Assembly: GCA_028711405.1 (NCBI GenBank) | Contig: JAQTSH010000124.1 | Coordinates: 1 to 5,451 of the forward strand | Origin: Methanoregula sp. | GTDB lineage: Archaea; Halobacteriota; Methanomicrobia; Methanomicrobiales; Methanospirillaceae | Direction: 5' to 3' | Length of the DNA: 5,451 nt | Part shown: positions 4,802 to 5,451 of the stretch, piece after piece | Position numbering within the stretch: the first letter of the stretch is position 1 | How the letters are laid out: each line of letters opens with the position of its first letter | Made by a program: the position numbers and the translations under genes | The notes under the pieces: generated by a model | Databases searched by the model: none | What the model saw: only the letters and a program-made list of their open reading frames with translations | What the model was told of the DNA's origin: nothing

Positions 4802-5451
4802 TCATTCGCCTGTTCCTTCACTGGGCAGCCCGGTCGTGCGGGTGCGGAAATGTCCGGTTGGCACCATGATCTCGAAGCGTGCACCACTTCCCGGTTCTCC
4901 GTTCTCCCTGATAGTCATTCCGGTGATCGTGAGGATCTCGCAGGATAAGAACAGTCCAAGCCCGGTATGTTTGCCAAAGCCCCGGCGGAACAGGTATTTT
5001 TTCTCCTCATAGGGGATTCCCTCACCATCATTCTCGCAGGTGAGGACAAGGTTTCCGTCGGATTCGTGAATAGAGAACCGGATCACGGTCATTTTGTCAC
5101 CGCCATACCGCAGCGCATTGTCGATCAGGTTGTAGATGACCCGTTCGAAAAGCGGATCCGCGAACACTTCGTAACCTTCACAGCAGGATTCAACATGGAT
5201 CTGCCGGAGGGGTAGAATGGAACACATCTGCCCGATGATGAGGTGTATATTCTGCCAGACCGGTTCCTTGACACCCATCTCTTCATACTCCCGTGTGAGG
5301 GCAATATGGGACTCAATGGCAGCCGTCGCTGCCTTTTCTTTCTCTAAAAAGTCCGTAAGACGCACCGGGTCATTGATGTATATGCCGGACAACTCGAGAT
5401 AGCCATTGAGCGCGAGGATCTGGTTGAGGATGTCGTGACGGGTGATGCTTG
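4802..5451 (-). CDS. Sensor histidine kinase, C-terminal part (5' end outside window)
   Basis: The frame stays open to the right edge, so the gene continues beyond it; 216 codons are visible. The visible part begins S-I-T-R-H-D-I-L-N-Q, so the phosphoacceptor His (codon 5437-5435) lies only five residues from the edge and all sensor domains are missing. After the dimerisation helices comes a HATPase_c domain with the N-box YNLIDNALRYG and the GFGKHTGLGLFLS signature. It is clearly paralogous to the kinase at 2263-4701, sharing the H-box, the KEPxWQ segment, EVFAD, and the closing GARFEI-VP. One oddity is the G1 box, which reads E-N-D-G-E-G-I-P: the position normally held by the adenine-contacting Asp is Asn (codon 5032-5030). 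The stop lies 100 bases before the next kinase, so co-transcription is plausible. Apparent starts inside the window, such as the TTG at 5392, are internal codons. Confidence 0.93.
   Translation of the reverse strand, partial: SITRHDILNQILALNGYLELSGIYINDPVRLTDFLEKEKAATAAIESHIALTREYEEMGVKEPVWQNIHLIIGQMCSILPLRQIHVESCCEGYEVFADPLFERVIYNLIDNALRYGGDKMTVIRFSIHESDGNLVLTCENDGEGIPYEEKKYLFRRGFGKHTGLGLFLSCEILTITGMTIRENGEPGSGARFEIMVPTGHFRTRTTGLPSEGTGE

Noticed and set aside
1..5451. CRISPR array, insertion sequence or prophage
   Set aside because: No regularly spaced repeats, transposase, integrase, terminal inverted repeats or phage genes were seen on either strand.

Overview
The window reads as chromosomal DNA from a methanogenic archaeon, most likely a Methanomicrobiales relative such as Methanoregula. 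That placement is inferred, not measured. It rests on three things: the kinases carry the RHDILNQ-type H-box and the GFGKHTGLGLFLS nucleotide-binding signature that I associate with methanogen PAS kinases, one gene encodes an archaeal type IV pilin-like N-terminus, and the promoter-like sites are archaeal TATA boxes rather than bacterial -35/-10 pairs.

Layout, left to right. Bases 1-349 are non-coding. They may hold the first three codons and the promoter of a gene reading leftward out of the window, and a TATA box for the gene on the right. Bases 350-718 (+) encode a stand-alone CheY-like receiver. Bases 719-1259 have no convincing protein gene but are unusually rich in perfect inverted repeats: a canonical TATA box (849-856) is followed by a possible three-way-junction fold (898-960) and a hairpin with a run of eight T (1001-1024). 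This looks like a small structured RNA or a long regulated leader. Bases 1260-2186 (+) encode a 308-residue pilin-like secreted protein whose C-terminal half looks like an added beta-sandwich domain. Bases 2263-4701 (-) encode a complete membrane PAS-PAS-PAS histidine kinase, convergent with the pilin gene. Bases 4802-5451 (-) hold the C-terminal 216 codons of a second, paralogous histidine kinase whose N-terminus lies beyond the right edge.

Together the genes form a sensory and cell-surface neighbourhood: two related kinases in tandem, an output-less receiver that could accept phosphate from them or from kinases elsewhere, and a surface pilin/adhesin-like protein. A functional link between these parts is inferred from proximity only. 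The least expected signal is the structured 719-1259 interval, which sits between the receiver and the pilin gene.
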